Assembly: GCA_033064195.1 (NCBI GenBank)
Contig: JARBJD010000020.1
Span: forward strand, 124,001 to 188,000
DNA: 64,000 nucleotides
Source: Blattamonas nauphoetae
Taxonomy: Eukaryota > Preaxostyla > Oxymonadida
Direction: 5' to 3'
Part shown: positions 22,681-32,550 of the stretch, one piece after another
Layout: each line of letters opens with the position of its first letter
Position numbering within the stretch: position 1 is the stretch's first letter
The notes under the pieces: model-generated
The model's input: only the letters and a program-made list of their open reading frames with translations
Told to the model about the DNA's origin: nothing
Database searches by the model: none
Position numbers and translations under genes: made by a program

Positions 22681-23358
22681 TCACACTTGTTAACGGTCTC
22701 ACCTACTCTTTTTTGGTCATACACAGACACCCTGGACTGTATTTGTGTTCTGGTCTCTTCGAACTCGGCGTATTTCTACTTGTGCATGGCCCTGATGATC
22801 ACACTTGCGAAAATCGGAAAGGAGGGGAATCAAAGATTCTTGGACGCTCGCTTCGATCTGAACAGGGAGTGACGGTGAATGAAAAGCAAACAAGGAAGGG
22901 GATGCGAGGAAGAACGAACATAGACGCGCTGTTGATGTTTGTAAGATCTCAACCAGCCCTAAAATAGACTGAGCCAATCGTCGAAGGAAATTCAGAAGAA
23001 TCACAACAAGCTGAAGGTCGGCTGCCGTATCTTTTGTCTTCTTTTCACTTAATTCGTCACTAATCACACTGTTTTGCCTTGTGTCATTTTTACCAGCCAG
23101 GTTCTGATATCCACCCTCGCCATATCAATTATTCCATCTTTAAGATCATTGCTGCAAGAATATGTTTGTAGAATTGATAATTCGAGGAGAAAAGGATGTG
23201 GTTTGGAATGATCATCCCATTTCCATCCGATAATTCAGTTCTCCGGACACAATTGACCTCAATCTGCAGAAATATCTCTAATCTGCCCACAGAACACCTT
23301 CCCTTGTCGTTTCGAGTCATTTTGTTGCAATGACTTGGATTTCACCCATTGCCCGGTT
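22681..23358. other. Intergenic, nothing recognised
   Basis: Short frames on both strands with hydrophobic stretches but no recognisable domain and no intron arrangement that joins them. Confidence 0.3.
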
Positions 23359-23892
23359 TTATGAACTCCCTCGGCTCCTAAATAGGAGACTGGACATTGG
23401 ACTGGACATTGCCACCTCGACTGGACACAGCTTAACAGGCCAAGCGCTGGTTTGTTGTCGCAGTTCGTTGGAGATCTGAGAGAGTTGAGAAGCCAGAAAA
23501 GAGATCTGGCTCTGATGGGAACTTTGGGCAGCGTTAATTTGATCTTGGAGTTGTTGTTTCACGCTCGTTCTTGCTTCTTCATTCGTCTTCTTTTCGATTT
23601 CGACTCTTCGAGTCAATTCAGCGATCGTTTCATTCTGTTGTTCGATCTGCTTCTGTTGATTGATTATAGTCTGCTTCGATGTCTCACGATCACTTTCCAG
23701 TTGATCCACACGATTTTTGAGTGATTGATTCAGCTCTTTCAACACCTTCATATCTGATACAAGTTGTTTGAAATCTTCGTACTAGGTATGAACAGAAAGG
23801 AATAGCAATTGGAAATGAGAAAGAGAACAGACAAAGTCATTGGAAATGACTGATGTGTCGATAGGAGTTCCAGGTGTTGGATCAGAGAGCAT
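23359..23892 (-). CDS. Small coiled-coil protein
   Basis: Two exons, 23892-23833 and 23781-23359, joined by a 51-base GT-AG intron in phase 0; 160 residues. The start MLSDPTPGTPIDTSVISNDF leads into a long heptad-rich coiled coil (LKNRVDQLESDRETSKQTI, then many Gln/Glu residues) and a short non-helical tail. No catalytic motif; a structural role or partner binding is likely but cannot be specified. The last 30 codons overlap repeated GGACTGGACA words, so the true 3' end could differ. Confidence 0.7.
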
Positions 23893-23919
23893 GAAACTTT
23901 TATTATGGTTGAGCTTCAG

Positions 23920-24918
23920 ATGATCTCCTCAGACGGTCTCCATCATTTCGTCCTCATCATCATTTAACTCATCCAGAATACTCTCCATTCCTGATGTGGA
24001 ATCCGACAGATGTGAGTACTGCTGATTCTCTCGCACAAGTCTTCGTCTCTCTTGCTTCAATAGTCAGAGATGACTACAAATTTGATGAAAACCTTCTTCA
24101 AAACGCTTCCACGTTCCTTTCTTCTATCGTGCGGAATATCAATCGCCCACTGGACTTCGTTTGTGGATTTGCTGACCGTACTCTTATCTTCGTCCCATCC
24201 ATCGATTTTCAGGAATTCTCTGTCATTCATTCGTCATTGTCTCGGAGGAAGTTCATCTTCAACTTTCGTCACATTTATCTCCTCGAACCTCATTCCTCAA
24301 ATCCTCTCAACACCATCACTGCGGGATCTTTCAATGATTGATAGTGCGGACATCATGAATGACATTATCTGGATCGCCCACTCAGCTGTGGTTCACTCCG
24401 AACACGCTTTTCAATCACTCTACACCAGTTCCAATGCTGACCAGCAATTGATCAGAGATATGATGTTGCATAAAGTGATGATCCCAATAGAACCATCACT
24501 CGTCCAGATCAGTCGCAATCCTCACATCTTCTCGTGGAACGGTGAATACCAAGCCACTTTGCTGTTACTGTCCGAAATATTTAAACTGTGTCCATCCCAC
24601 CAACCCACACTGGATTTCATTTGTTCTTCTCACATCCCAACGATCTATCTGTCACTTCTCTCCGAAATGGAAATCCATTACACTAATCAATTCCTCGTCG
24701 GATTCATGGCCGATAATATCATCAAATGGAAACGTGATGGAGCGGAAATTTGGTGCAGAGGGAGAATCTTGTTTCAGACACTGGAGAAAGAAGGGTTCAG
24801 AGATCGACTCGAGCTAACACTGCTTCACAACAAGTCCTCGATGTATGGAATGAATATGAGGCGGTTCTCTTTCGAAATATTGAACGATTTTGGATTGAAC
24901 TCTCCTCTCCCTAAATAG
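23920..24918 (+). pseudogene. Broken paralogue of the helical family protein at 31095
   Basis: Same family as the intact gene at 31095-32144: both have THPEYSPFL/NPDYSPFLKWN-type openings, FVSLAS, LRDLS, HQPTLDFI and a C terminus with WKRDGAE and GFRD. Compared with the intact copy this one has frame shifts near the start and around 24150 and lacks about 20 codons there; from about 24150 to the stop at 24918 the frame is open. Such proteins belong to a very large helical-repeat family in oxymonads (recalled, not searched). Probably non-functional. Confidence 0.6.
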
Positions 24919-25137
24919 ATCACACGTAACAACGAAAAAAGAACACACAACCCACATCTCTCTATCTTTGGATATCCTCACTTGAAACATCTGGATATGT
25001 GTATATCAAGCAGACTGTTACTGTTTCTATTCTTGAGTCGAAGAGGAACAAGCCAAAGATGAAATAATGGTCGGTGTTCTGATTTTCGCTAATGCACAAG
25101 TGTTTCTCTTTGATATCATGTTCATCATGCATAGCTG
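24919..25137. other. Left flank of hAT element 2
   Basis: Short non-coding stretch ending in the target duplication CATAGCTG (25130-25137), which is repeated exactly at 30964-30971. Confidence 0.6.
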
Positions 25138-25219
25138 TAGGCATGGGCAGCGGTCGGTCCGACTGCTCGTCGACCGACCGACTACTTTTCGGGAGGATCA
25201 ACCCCTTTTCTCCGGTTAA

Positions 25220-28200
25220 GTATAGGCGCAGATCCGATTTTCGCTACGCGCAGATCCATTTTTTTGGATACGCGCAGATCCAAATGGATACACGCAGATC
25301 CGAAAAGATCGATGATTTATGTGTGCTTACCATATCCAATTCTTGTCATTTCACTCTGAATGCTCACAATTCATATTTACTCTTACATATTTATCACAAA
25401 TCTGTTTTTGTAATGTCGTCAAATGAGAATGGACCTGTCGCAATACGAACCCATAGTTGCATGACAGACACTCCTGTCGCTAATTCGATTTCGCAGTTTC
25501 TTTCACGACTCCCTTTTTTCACATACGACACACTTGTTTCACAAGCCTGCGAACCTGTTCGAAATGAAATTATTAAGGGTGAATGATCAACCGGATCTGA
25601 ACATAGAGTTGGTTGATGTGTTGAATAAGACTGTGTCTGATTCTTGAATCCGAGAAAAACCTGCTGGTGCCGTGATATGCTCCTTTGTGTCAGTTATTCC
25701 GCTTAACTTGTCATTCATCGAGTGGCCTTCTTCGTTCTGATTCTGACGTAAGCATTCCTTCCTTTCCTTCTTTCGACCGTTTACCTTCCACAGTCTCATG
25801 AAATATGGTGATGCGTTGCGGCGAGTATCATGTTTGAGATTGGGGTGAGTTGGATGTGATTTCGTGCATTTCGAGCTTGTGATATGCTGACTTTGATATC
25901 ATGCCTTGAAGGAAAACACATATATTCATGTTGTTGTGAAGATTCAGATCGTAAACAGTGAAATTCCGAAAAATTCTCAGCTTCGTGCAGAATGGAGCGA
26001 GACCTGTCTGCACTGGAGAGAAAAACCAATAATATTCTTAAAATAGACTATAGCAAACTGTTTGTGTTCAGGAAGGTGACAGGACAGACTGAAATCGTTG
26101 AAAATACGAGATGAAGAGAGTTGGATACAGAGAGCTGATTTTGGCATGCATCAAAGATGTTCTAACGTATTTTCAGGTTGAATATATCATTTATTCTGGA
26201 AAATGAAGGGATAGCATAGAAAGATATACATGAAACACCGTCTAACTGCCTGTTCACATCGTGATTGTGAGTCAGAATGGTGAACGATTGATGATGATAG
26301 AGTTGGATTAAATGTGGGAAGACAGCGGTGAGTCCAACATGAAAGCTGTTGACGTATGTTTGGAGAACAAATTTGACTGGAGTCGTCTGGAAAATCGACC
26401 GTTTTCAGTGTCATGCACTTTCTGTGTTGACTGGTTCCAAAGAGAAAAACCGACAACAATGGTGGATGATATAGCAGTCCTCGTCTCCAACGAAGTGAAA
26501 ACGAATCGAAAATACTGTTTTAAAAAAACCTAGTTTCGAAACGATGGGACCGTTTCGAAACGATTCAATCGTTTCGCCCAACACTACTCGGGAATTTAAG
26601 TGTGTTGAGTTTCGAAACGATAGACTCGTGTTGCGACAGGTCCAATGTCGATCTTACCATCACCCGTCTCTCGATTGATGTTACTTCTCCGAATCTGAGA
26701 CCGATATTACTTAGCTTGGTATGTACTTTTCCCACACTGACCATGCTTTTCCCTTTTCTTGTCCATGGATGACACTTCAGGCTGTTCTGAAACGTCTCCC
26801 AATAGCTATCATTTTTCTCTTCAAGATCAGCTCTGTTTCTGAAAATCTTCATAATGATCAACGCTCTTCTCTTCTCTTCTACCGCTTTCGCATCATCAAC
26901 ACACATTTCTTTATCCAAATCGTCATCATATCTCGAATGAAGAAACCACATTTTTTCTTGCTCTCGCTGGCATCAATTGCTGTATATTATTGTTTTTCGC
27001 ATTAAATTTCACATATTTTTTCGATATCTCTCTCCATACAACAGTTAAATTCAGTATATCCATCACAACCACCACGATCTTCATGAGAATCCAATTTAGC
27101 GTTTAATGGGTGATATCTGTCTGAAAATGAAACACCAGCATCTCCTGCTCCAATTTGTAACACGATGCTCACTCACAAATCAAAAACTGCGGAAGAAATG
27201 ATGATCCTCCCTCCTTCATCGTTACGTGCTCTCCATCCGGTGTATACCCCGCCTATTGTCATTAATCCGACGACCATCCCAATTCGTGGAGATGACTAGC
27301 TAAATGAACAATCCCCTTCATCGTCAGAGGAACAAGAGAATTCAAACTCCCTCTTTCTCACACCGCGAATCTCACCGCCTCAACAACTCGCTCTAATCAT
27401 CATTCCACTCACTTCAAACATCCCGCATCTTACTCCTGTCCTGGCATCGTCATCAACCCTCCGATGACCCAGACAAGTCGCGGAAGGTCGATGGAGCAGT
27501 CGTCACCCACTCCGTGAAGGATCTGTCGTCTGGGCAGGTGATGGTGCTGAAGCGGAAGGTGATGGCAAAGACCAACATTGTTCAGTCGGGCGGTGTGACA
27601 GACTCGAACCCTTCCGACTTCCAAAGAACAAGATCTGCACCTACCCGCACCCTCCGAACACTCACACACGGCGCACCACGAACAGCCGACGTCTCCACTC
27701 GCAAGCAGCTGTGGGGGATGTGCACGCACAGACTGTCGACAGACACAAAACCGCTGCACGCGAGTCTGTCAGGTCGACCATCATGGAGTAAAAGAACGCG
27801 CAGGCCAACTCAGTTCTGGAAGCTGTCGAGCAGAAAAGAAGAATAATCAAAGTATTCGGACTTCGTCACAAACCCACGGCAGAAGCGCAGCATCAGCGAG
27901 AAAGGCGTCAATGCAGGACTCGTTCGCACCGTCGGAAGGAGCACGGCAGAGAACTCACGATTCCCGACGATCGACGACCCGTTCACAGACATCAACCTCG
28001 GCCTCGATTCCGACCAACTGGACACCGATGCCCCCGAACCTCTCGTTCCTCACCAAGCAGAACCGCCTACCCTCGTGAAACACACCCGCCTCGTCGCTCG
28101 ACCCCCTTTCTCCCCTCCAAATTTCCACAGTAACAATTCAATCCACCTCTCCATTCTTTTTGTTCTGTATGATACAATAGAAGCCGCTATACTGTCAACT

Positions 28201-28414
28201 TTTCCGCCTCCAATGCCGAAGGCAAACACACTCCATAACACTTGGTCTCTGTGACCGTATTCGGGAATATTAGGATTATCATGGATCTTAACTAGACTTT
28301 TCAATAAATTCGAACAGAGACAACAAAAGTTCAGATCTGCGTGTATCCATTTGGATCTGCGCGTATCCGATTTTTTGGATCTGCGCGTAGCGAAAATCGG
28401 ATCTGCGCCTATAC
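25220..28414. mobile_element. 3.2 kb element with CGCGCAGATCC-rich inverted ends, TTAA flanks
   Basis: The left end GTATAGGCGCAGATCCGATT and about 90 further bases recur inverted at the right (to 28414), with several CGCGCAGATCC words. TTAA flanks both ends (25216-25219, 28415-28418), suggesting piggyBac-type insertion. The outer flanks also share CCCTTTTCTCCG, so a longer duplication of about 14 bases is an alternative. Interior frames are decayed and unrecognised. Confidence 0.65.
26531..26630. repeat. Cluster of TTTCGAAACGAT words
   Basis: Four copies or half copies of the palindrome-like word GTTTCGAAACGAT in about 100 bases, followed by CCCAACACTACT. Read on the minus strand, the start TAGTGTTGGGCG resembles an end of another hAT group. 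No matching opposite end found. Confidence 0.4.
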
Positions 28415-29431
28415 TTAACCCTTTTCTCCGAGCTGTTTTTCATGTCTGTTCAGATTGTCTCTATTACCAAAATATTCGCTAAATACGACATATGTGAGTG
28501 TGTGAGAAGATAAAATGAGCAGATAATTGTTGTCTTGTGAATTAAAGGGGAGAATTGGTGTTGTGTTCCCTCACTCATCCTCTCCTCTTCATCCGCCTTC
28601 CTTGGAATCTTCTCTATATCCTCCATCTGCAGGCGATCTTGTTCTTCTTTTAACATTGCGAATTCCCCTCTTTCTGTCGATGTTCTTCCCTTCGGCTGTC
28701 CATCGTGTCCTTCTCTCGAATCTGCAGACACACCACTACAACATCCTTCTTCGTCTCTCGGAACACGGAATCCCAAGAACACTCAGGTCAGCACTTCTTC
28801 AGCTGCGCCATGTTAGGCGAGCGGTCTGAAGGGAAGAGGGAGAGTGCTGGTTGAACAGCTTCCTACTTACTCTTCCCTCTTCCTTCACATTCCCCAGCAT
28901 CCACCCCAGCTCCTTCTTGAACGTCCCAACACTCCCTTCTGATCTGTACAGCGCTTCAGCCACAGTACTGTTGGAACAGAACAGGTGTTTCGAGAAAGCG
29001 CGGTCAAAACACCTTTCCCAAGGACGAGCACATCAAGGACATGATACCCCGCTTTTGGGTCAGAAATGGGGTTATTAGAAGCCGCATCGCGTGTGACGGG
29101 CACAGTGTCGACAGCGCGGCGATGGATAAAAGGGACATCGAAACTTGAACGAAGGATAGGAGGAGCTCACCCAGAATTGTCTTTAAGAAGCCTGAAAGAA
29201 CATGTGGCTGCTTTTTGAACAACTCTAAATCTCTTTTCTTTGGTATTTCCCTCGCAGCTCGTCGATCGTTGATTTGGATGGAGAGATTCTGAAAATACCC
29301 TCCAACAGGACTGTCCCTTGTGAGAACAGTTGTTTTATTGGCTGAGATACGATGTTGATGCGACTTTTGGATCCGCTGCAGGTGGAGTAGTTGGAATTCT
29401 GGACTAATGTATAGAGTGTTGAGATTGCTTG

Positions 29432-30233
29432 TTACAGCTTGGATTGACGAATGAACGTTGTGATGGATGTAGCTTGAAGTGTAGTGGGGATGAATTGAAT
29501 GTACTTCGAGTTGAAATGGTGGGGTTGTGGAGGTGACGATACAGTCGTCATAACCGACCAAGAATGTTGGGAGCAGGAGGATGTCCACAGCTTGTTCTCT
29601 GCACGTTCTGACGTCAGACTTCCACAAACAATCATGGAGCAAGACGCAAGGGAATAAACTGCCACGTGCGAGCAGATCGGCGGTGGCTGGTTCTTTCCGG
29701 GTGTCAGGAATGTCCAGGTCAGTGTCGTGAAATCCAGTGCAGACAAATCAGTCATTCTGTTCTGATTCATCCCCCCAAACACATGGAATGTTCCGTTCTC
29801 CACCACCGGGTGAAGAGAATGTGGTGACGACTTATATCCCTCTGTATTCACAAATTGTAACACAAGCATCTCCTTATCCAGGTTAAAGAAGTCGTTTGAA
29901 GATATAGTTTCGCCTGTTTGGAGGGAGACTTCACTACCAATGAACCTGATAGAGATGACCAAAACAAAAAGAAAAACACCAGATGAAGGAAGGAAAAGAC
30001 TAGAAAGGAGAAAGAAACCATGCAAATGGAACAATAATAATGTAAACAGACACAATGTCATCCCCGTTCTGATCTGCATACCACGCAGTGGAGGGACGGA
30101 TTTCGCCACTCGTGTGCTGTTCTTTCCATTTCATCATCTCCAAATTAAGTGTGACCAGCAAGATTGTCAATTGCTGTTCAAAATGGATTCGTTGTCCTCC
30201 ACACTTCAAAATGATTCCTTGGCTTTCGACCAT
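29432..30233 (-). pseudogene. Kelch-repeat protein remnant inside hAT element 2
   Basis: The minus-strand frames show two Kelch blades: GIILKCGGQR with TLNLEMMKWKE (about 30220-30120), and GTFHVFGGMNQNR with LDFTTLTWTF (about 29800-29720). The parts are separated by intron-like or decayed sequence, and neither a start nor an end can be fixed. Kelch propellers mediate protein binding. It lies wholly inside a hAT-type element, so it is either captured host sequence or the target of an older insertion. Confidence 0.5.
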
Positions 30234-30817
30234 GCTAGAACCGAAAACTGAGTGCTAAATCATCAAATACCATTCATAACAATCACAAACGAATAAATGA
30301 TGATATAAAAGAGAGAGTACACACCTGGGGTGGGTGAAATGAGGATGTATCAGGAATGCTTCTGTGATTTGGTGAAGACTGAGATGGTTGAAGATGGTTG
30401 ATGGACAGGACATCCACTTCGCATACATCAAGAGGAAGAGGCAAGTAAGAGTAACCAAACAGTGAATGTGCATACTACTGTTGTAAAGTATCCTTATCTT
30501 GCTTAGTCGACAAGTTACAGACTTGGGCTTGATCACGACATCTTTTGGTGAGAAATGAAGTAAAAGTGATTGTTTAGGGTTGAGAAGAAAAAGAACACCC
30601 TTTGTCATTTGTTTGGATCAGCGGGTATGCTGTCAGAACAAAGGAGGAAAGTCGGTGTCGGTCGGACAGGCCGACTTTTAGTCCAATGTTGGGGAAAGAC
30701 AGACCGACTCAGGGACTCTTGAACCACGACCTCAGGAACAGTAATTTTGTGAAAAAAGTGATGAACTAATTATAGAGATGTTGTGAATCAAAAATGAGAA
30801 AAAGTCAATAATAAAGT

Positions 30818-30890
30818 GTCCAGGGCGGGATTCGATCCTGGGTCCGGGGAACAAAAAGCTGTCATGCTTCCACTCGACTAAAGGGCACTT
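30818..30890 (-). ncRNA. tRNA-like unit with Pol III boxes (degenerate tRNA or SINE head)
   Basis: On the minus strand, TAGTCGAGTGG fits box A and GGATCGAATCC fits box B, with tRNA-like spacing. The acceptor and T stems pair only partly, so it is probably a tRNA pseudogene or tRNA-derived SINE rather than a working tRNA. It sits near the right end of hAT element 2. Confidence 0.45.
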
Positions 30891-31094
30891 CAAAAAAGTC
30901 GCCGACTCTTTTATTTTTAGGGACTGGACTCGAGGTTTTCAGACCGACCACTGCCCATGCCTACATAGCTGACATCTTCTCTTGTTTGCCATCTCATAAC
31001 GTGTTAATCCATCCTATTTTCAGTGTTTATCTTGATCATCCCATTATTATGTTTCACAAACTTTCAGCCCATAACAGGAAAGGGAGCCATTTAA

Positions 31095-32144
31095 ATGATT
31101 TCATCCGACAGTATCCTTCATTTTTTTCATCCTTTCCATGTCGTTAATCCAGACTACTCTCCATTTCTGAAGTGGAATCGAGCAGATTCAAATACAGCTG
31201 ATTCAACTGGTCATGCCTTCGTCTCTCTTGCCTCAATGCTCAGAGATGGCTACACGTTTGACGAACACCTTGTCAACAAGATTACAATGTTATTGCGTTC
31301 TCTCAGATGGAATCTTCCAATCATGTACCACCTGGACGATGTGTTAAAGGTGATGGGACACACTTGCACAGATCCCACCGACGTGTTTGTTGATTCGCTC
31401 GTTCGTCTCTTGTCGTTTCCCCATCACTTAACTGTGGAAGAAACACTCACCACCGTTCGACATTGTTTTAATCAGCACCCGTCCGCCGTCCTAGCCATTG
31501 TCTCGTCCAAACTCTTCTCCAGAATCCTTTCCACACCTCACCTGCGAGATCTGTCCGTGCTCGATCACAGAGGACTCATGCAAGATATGATTGTGATTCT
31601 TCAAAGTGGACTTCGACTCTCATCAACCGAGATTGTACTTTCCATCACCTCCACTTCAAACACGGACCCTCAAACAATCCGAAATGCGATGCTAAATGAA
31701 ATATTCATCCCAATCGAAACAGCCCTCGTCCAGCTCAGATCCAATTGTTGCTTCTTGTCTTTGTCCTCCATCAGCTCCGGATTCTGTCCGTTGATACCGG
31801 GAATGTTCGAAGCAAGTGCCTTCCACCAACCGACGCTGGATTTCATTCGTTCTTCTCGCTACCTTGTTCTCTTCCAATATGATCTCGCAGAATCAACCAC
31901 AGAAAAACGCCATCAAAACATCCTTCACCTCATATCAAGCTATTTCGAGAAATGGAAGGCCGATGGAGTGGAAACTGCGCGGAGAGGGAGGGCAATGTTG
32001 CAGGTGCTGGAGGGGGTAGGGTTCAGAGATGGAATTGAACAAAATATCCTCCACAGCAAGGAGTCAAGAGAAGGAGACGGTGTAATTGCCTATTCATATC
32101 GAATCATAAAGCAGCTGGGAATGAACGCTAATCGGCAGTATTAG
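31095..32144 (+). CDS. Helical-repeat protein of a large paralogous family
   Basis: 349 residues, no intron, stop TAG. All-helical sequence with the family marks FVSLASMLRDGYTFDE, LSTPHLRDLSVLD, HQPTLDFIRSS and, near the end, WKADGVETARRGRAML with GFRDGIEQNILH. The same marks occur in the broken copy at 23920. From memory, proteins with HQPTLDF/GxEDxIE-type text form one of the most amplified families in Monocercomonoides and Blattamonas; their function is unknown. It starts 124 bases after the hAT target duplication, which may have removed regulatory sequence. Confidence 0.8.
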   Translation: MISSDSILHFFHPFHVVNPDYSPFLKWNRADSNTADSTGHAFVSLASMLRDGYTFDEHLVNKITMLLRSLRWNLPIMYHLDDVLKVMGHTCTDPTDVFVDSLVRLLSFPHHLTVEETLTTVRHCFNQHPSAVLAIVSSKLFSRILSTPHLRDLSVLDHRGLMQDMIVILQSGLRLSSTEIVLSITSTSNTDPQTIRNAMLNEIFIPIETALVQLRSNCCFLSLSSISSGFCPLIPGMFEASAFHQPTLDFIRSSRYLVLFQYDLAESTTEKRHQNILHLISSYFEKWKADGVETARRGRAMLQVLEGVGFRDGIEQNILHSKESREGDGVIAYSYRIIKQLGMNANRQY

Positions 32145-32550
32145 GTGACTCGTGGGACCAAAAGGACTCTGTCACCCACATCGCACATTTCATTCAATGT
32201 TCAGATGACATCACATGCTGACCATTCAATGCTTCCCACTCGCTCTGTGTTGACACTTTGGTGTGCTCCTCTCTCCATTCATCATTCTCGTCTTTGACAC
32301 TTTCTTTTTCGTTCGTTTTCTCCTCTTCATTTACAGGGATTCTGATCTTTCAAATTGATGCATTTTTCTTCATCTAGACGGTCGTGTTTGTGCAAATAAA
32401 AAAAGGGTGGGTGAGATCAATGTAAACCACGAAATAGACTAGAATACTGGCACTACTGCTAGAACAGTGACATAATACAATGAAATAAACATCTAAAGAC
32501 TAAATTTCACAGGAAACCACAATGTATACATACAAGCTTGATAAAGACTC
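32145..32550. other. Intergenic, convergent gene ends
   Basis: No gene seen between two convergent genes; AT-rich with short T runs. Nothing else identified. Confidence 0.4.

Larger units (their letters stand above)
25138..30963. mobile_element. hAT-type element 2 (5,826 bp) with a second element inside
   Basis: The ends carry TAGGCATGGGCAG, inverted at the right, with many subterminal GTCGGTC/GACCGAC words, and are flanked by a perfect 8 bp duplication CATAGCTG. The TIR is the same as in element 1. No transposase is recognisable. The inside holds the 3.2 kb TTAA-flanked element (25220-28414), Kelch-repeat coding remnants (29432-30233) and a tRNA-like unit (30818-30890). Without the nested element it would be about 2.6 kb. 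Confidence 0.85.
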
